A DNA stretch of 64,000 nt. It comes from Sulfitobacter sp. 20_GPM-1509m. GTDB taxonomy: Bacteria; Pseudomonadota; Alphaproteobacteria; Rhodobacterales; Rhodobacteraceae. The stretch spans positions 503,681 to 567,680 of the forward strand of contig NZ_KK211144.1 in assembly GCF_000620505.1 (NCBI RefSeq). The letters are read 5' to 3'. The position numbers and the translations under genes are program-made. This document shows, piece after piece, positions 62,092 to 64,000 of the stretch; the first letter of the stretch is position 1, and every line of letters starts with the position of its first letter. The notes under the pieces are model-generated. The model searched no databases. It was not told the origin of the DNA and saw only the letters and a program-made list of their open reading frames with translations.

Positions 62092-63270
62092 CTATTGTGC
62101 CACCCCCAGGTGCTCCAGAACCAGCGCCGCCACATCGGTAAAGGCGATCTGCCCCAGCGTGCCCGCGCCCTTGCCCGCCACCAGAACCGGCACCCGTTCG
62201 CGGGTGTGATCGGAGCCAACCCACGTGGGATCGTTGCCGTGATCGGCGGTGATCACCAGCATATCATCCGCGCGCAACTGCCCCAACAGTGCGCCCAGTT
62301 CGGCATCAAACCACTCAAGATGGCGCGCATAGCCGGACACGTCGCGGCGATGGCCATAAAGGCTGTCGAATTCCACAAAGTTGGCGAATGTCAGCGACCC
62401 GTCTGCCGCATCGCGGATCAAATCCCCCAGATGCCCCATCAGGGTGCGGTCGTCGCCTTTGCGCACCTCGTCAATGCCCTGCATCGAAAAGATGTCGCCG
62501 ATCTTGCCCACCGCATAGACCGCGCGCCCTGCGTCCTGCACACGGTTGGTCAGCACCGGCGCGGGCGGCAGAATGGCAAAGTCCTTGCGGTTGCCGGTGC
62601 GTTGGAAATTGCCCACATCGCCCACGAAGGGGCGCGCGATCACACGGCCCACTTTCATGTCATGCAGCAGCGGTGCCACATCCGCGCAAAGTTGCAGCAA
62701 ACGGTCGAGGCCAAAATGCTCTTCGTGTGCGGCAATCTGGAACACGCTGTCGGCGCTGGTGTAGCAGATCGGCCAACCGGTGCGCAGATGCTCTGCCCCC
62801 AGATCGGCAATCACCGTGGTGCCCGAGGCATGGCAATTGCCCAGAATACCCGCCGTGCCCGCCGCCTTGCAGACTGCAGCCACGACATCATCGGGAAATG
62901 CAGGGGTTTCATCGGGGAAATAGTGCCACTCCCACGGCACCGGAAGCCCTGCGAGTTCCCAATGCCCCGACGGCGTATCCTTGCCCCGCGACACCTCGGT
63001 GGCTGCCCCCCAAGTGCCCGCGGGCACAGGGCCATCGACCGCCTGCCCGCCGGCCAATGTCACCGCCGCGCCCAGGCCCAGCGCCATCATATGCGGCACG
63101 TGAAGCGGTCCCGAGCGGCCCTCTTCCGCCTGCCCTGTCGCGCAGGCAGCGATGATATGGCCCAAGGTGTTGGCCCCCGTATCAGGCACATCGCCATTAA
63201 AGAAGGTGTCCGCATCCGGCGCGCCGCCAATGCCGACGCTGTCGATCACCACCAGAAACGCACGCCCCAT
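62092..63270 (-). CDS. deoB: Phosphopentomutase
   Basis: Interconverts (deoxy)ribose 1- and 5-phosphate in nucleoside breakdown. 392 residues of the alkaline-phosphatase superfamily. The first metal-binding motif is [14 protein letters not shown] near 6-19, and [20 protein letters not shown] near 333-352 supplies further Mn ligands. The ATG at 63270 shares its A with the deoA stop (TGATG); a GTG at 63273 is an alternative. Second gene of the salvage operon. Confidence 0.96.
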   Translation of the reverse strand: MGRAFLVVIDSVGIGGAPDADTFFNGDVPDTGANTLGHIIAACATGQAEEGRSGPLHVPHMMALGLGAAVTLAGGQAVDGPVPAGTWGAATEVSRGKDTPSGHWELAGLPVPWEWHYFPDETPAFPDDVVAAVCKAAGTAGILGNCHASGTTVIADLGAEHLRTGWPICYTSADSVFQIAAHEEHFGLDRLLQLCADVAPLLHDMKVGRVIARPFVGDVGNFQRTGNRKDFAILPPAPVLTNRVQDAGRAVYAVGKIGDIFSMQGIDEVRKGDDRTLMGHLGDLIRDAADGSLTFANFVEFDSLYGHRRDVSGYARHLEWFDAELGALLGQLRADDMLVITADHGNDPTWVGSDHTRERVPVLVAGKGAGTLGQIAFTDVAALVLEHLGVAQ

Positions 63271-64000
63271 CACGACACCCGCGCGTGGATCAAGGACGGG
63301 GCTTTCAGCGCCCGATCGCCCACATTGAACGCAGCCCGCACGGCTGCCTCGGCGCGGTCGGCCTGATCGGGCCGCGCGGCGTGGATGACCGCCAGCGGCT
63401 GCCCCTTGGCCACGGCGTCGCCCAGACGCAGCACGCGCGACAGGCCCACCGCCGGATCGACCACATCACTTTCCACCGCGCGCCCGCCGCCAAGGGCCAC
63501 AACGACACGGCCCAACGCCTCGCCATCAATGGCGCGCACGGTGCCGGCCTTGGGGGTCGCAACCTCGCGGATCACTGTTGCCTCAGGCAGGAAGCGTGCG
63601 TGGTTCTCGACGAATTGCACCGGCCCGCCCATCGCCGCGATCATCTTGCCAAAGCGTTCGGCGGCGTGGCCGCTACGGATCGCCTGCACGATTTGTTCAG
63701 CGCCTGCATCTGCGTCTGCGGCCAGCCCTGCGCCTGCCAGCAACACACCGCCCAGCGCCGCGCTGATCTGCGATAACGGGGCATCGGTGTTGCCTGCCGT
63801 CAACACCGCCATCACCTCGGACACTTCCAGCGCATTGCCCAGCGACGGGGCCAGCGGCTGATTCATATCGCTAATCAACGCCGACGTGCGGCACCCTGCG
63901 GCGTTCGCGGTTTGGGTCAGCGCCTCGGCCAGCGCGCGGGCAGCGGTCATGTCCTTCATGAATGCGCCCGAGCCGACCTTGACGTCCAGCACCAGCCCCT
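63270..64000 (-). CDS. deoA: Thymidine phosphorylase, partial
   Basis: Splits thymidine to thymine and 2-deoxyribose 1-phosphate. The window holds the C-terminal ~243 residues; the N-terminus is beyond the right edge, so the methionine at 63992 (MLDVKVGSGAFM) is internal. DVKVGSGAFMKD is the phosphorylase family segment, and the C-terminal domain includes VRAIDGEALGRVVVALGGGR. It runs into deoB with a TGATG overlap, giving deoA-deoB-upp. Confidence 0.95.
   Translation of the reverse strand, partial: GLVLDVKVGSGAFMKDMTAARALAEALTQTANAAGCRTSALISDMNQPLAPSLGNALEVSEVMAVLTAGNTDAPLSQISAALGGVLLAGAGLAADADAGAEQIVQAIRSGHAAERFGKMIAAMGGPVQFVENHARFLPEATVIREVATPKAGTVRAIDGEALGRVVVALGGGRAVESDVVDPAVGLSRVLRLGDAVAKGQPLAVIHAARPDQADRAEAAVRAAFNVGDRALKAPSLIHARVS

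Noticed and set aside
1-64000. tRNA or rRNA genes
   Set aside because: No cloverleaf with a TTCGANNC arm or rRNA-like block was recognised on either strand; a covariance scan would be decisive.
1-64000. A defence island, prophage or secretion system
   Set aside because: No restriction, toxin-antitoxin, phage structural, integrase or secretion genes are recognisable; the content is core metabolism and regulators.

Overview
The window is a stretch of alphaproteobacterial chromosome, almost certainly from the Rhodobacterales/Roseobacter group. The evidence is high GC, very tight gene packing with many ATGA/TGATG overlaps, the conserved block miaB..phoH-ybeY-corC-lnt-metK, an irr-fabA-fabB-fabI neighbourhood, and a SAM/SAH-type riboswitch in front of metK (a class known almost only from this order). 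I found no rRNA, tRNA, CRISPR array, transposase, phage gene or replication origin. Both ends cut through genes: aroA on the left and deoA on the right.

Layout. 1-4.6 kb: aroA (partial), an aldehyde dehydrogenase, trmB, an ABM-type monooxygenase, and metK with its riboswitch. 4.6-11.3 kb: a leftward housekeeping block of miaB, two envelope-protein genes, phoH, ybeY, a CorC-like CBS protein and lnt. 11.4-18.7 kb: a glycosyltransferase-like protein, an AT-richer gap, a PhyH-type dioxygenase, irr, the fabA-fabB-fabI fatty-acid operon, a THUMP RNA methyltransferase and a FKBP isomerase. 18.9-32.1 kb: catabolic genes (HAD dehalogenase, hydrolase, PLP dehydratase, pcaD-pcaB, MFS exporter, alcohol dehydrogenase, enolase-superfamily enzyme, CIA30-like protein, M19 dipeptidase, SDR) and glutaryl-CoA dehydrogenase with a divergent LysR regulator. 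32-40.6 kb: a cupredoxin-like secreted protein, a YedK/HMCES-type protein, two transporters, a 5'-nucleotidase, pyrD with two small DUF genes, and two PaaI thioesterases. 40.7-49.2 kb: two MerR regulators followed by a beta-oxidation operon (acyl-CoA dehydrogenase, small RHH-like protein, GST, thiolase, double NTF2-like protein, FadJ). 49.3-59 kb: an SDR/TetR pair with two matching operators, a WYL-regulated small protein, a fatty acid desaturase, an SLC13 permease, a sulfotransferase, a DMT exporter and an acyl-CoA ligase. 58.9-64 kb: a degenerate M48-like membrane protein, a SPOR-domain protein, and the deoA-deoB-upp nucleoside salvage operon.

Most of the window is ordinary core and accessory metabolism. 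The signals that gene annotation does not explain are: (1) two families of short dispersed elements with the same layout (a 10-base block, a short variable gap, an 8-base A/T-leaning block, usually then a GC-rich inverted repeat); all six copies of family 1 start 3-54 bases behind a stop codon in the sense orientation; (2) a two-cysteine module of fixed length shared by three secreted envelope proteins in different families; (3) a tandem NTF2-like protein of unknown role inside the beta-oxidation operon; (4) several well-formed palindromic operators. I did not find a convincing new defence or mobile system.
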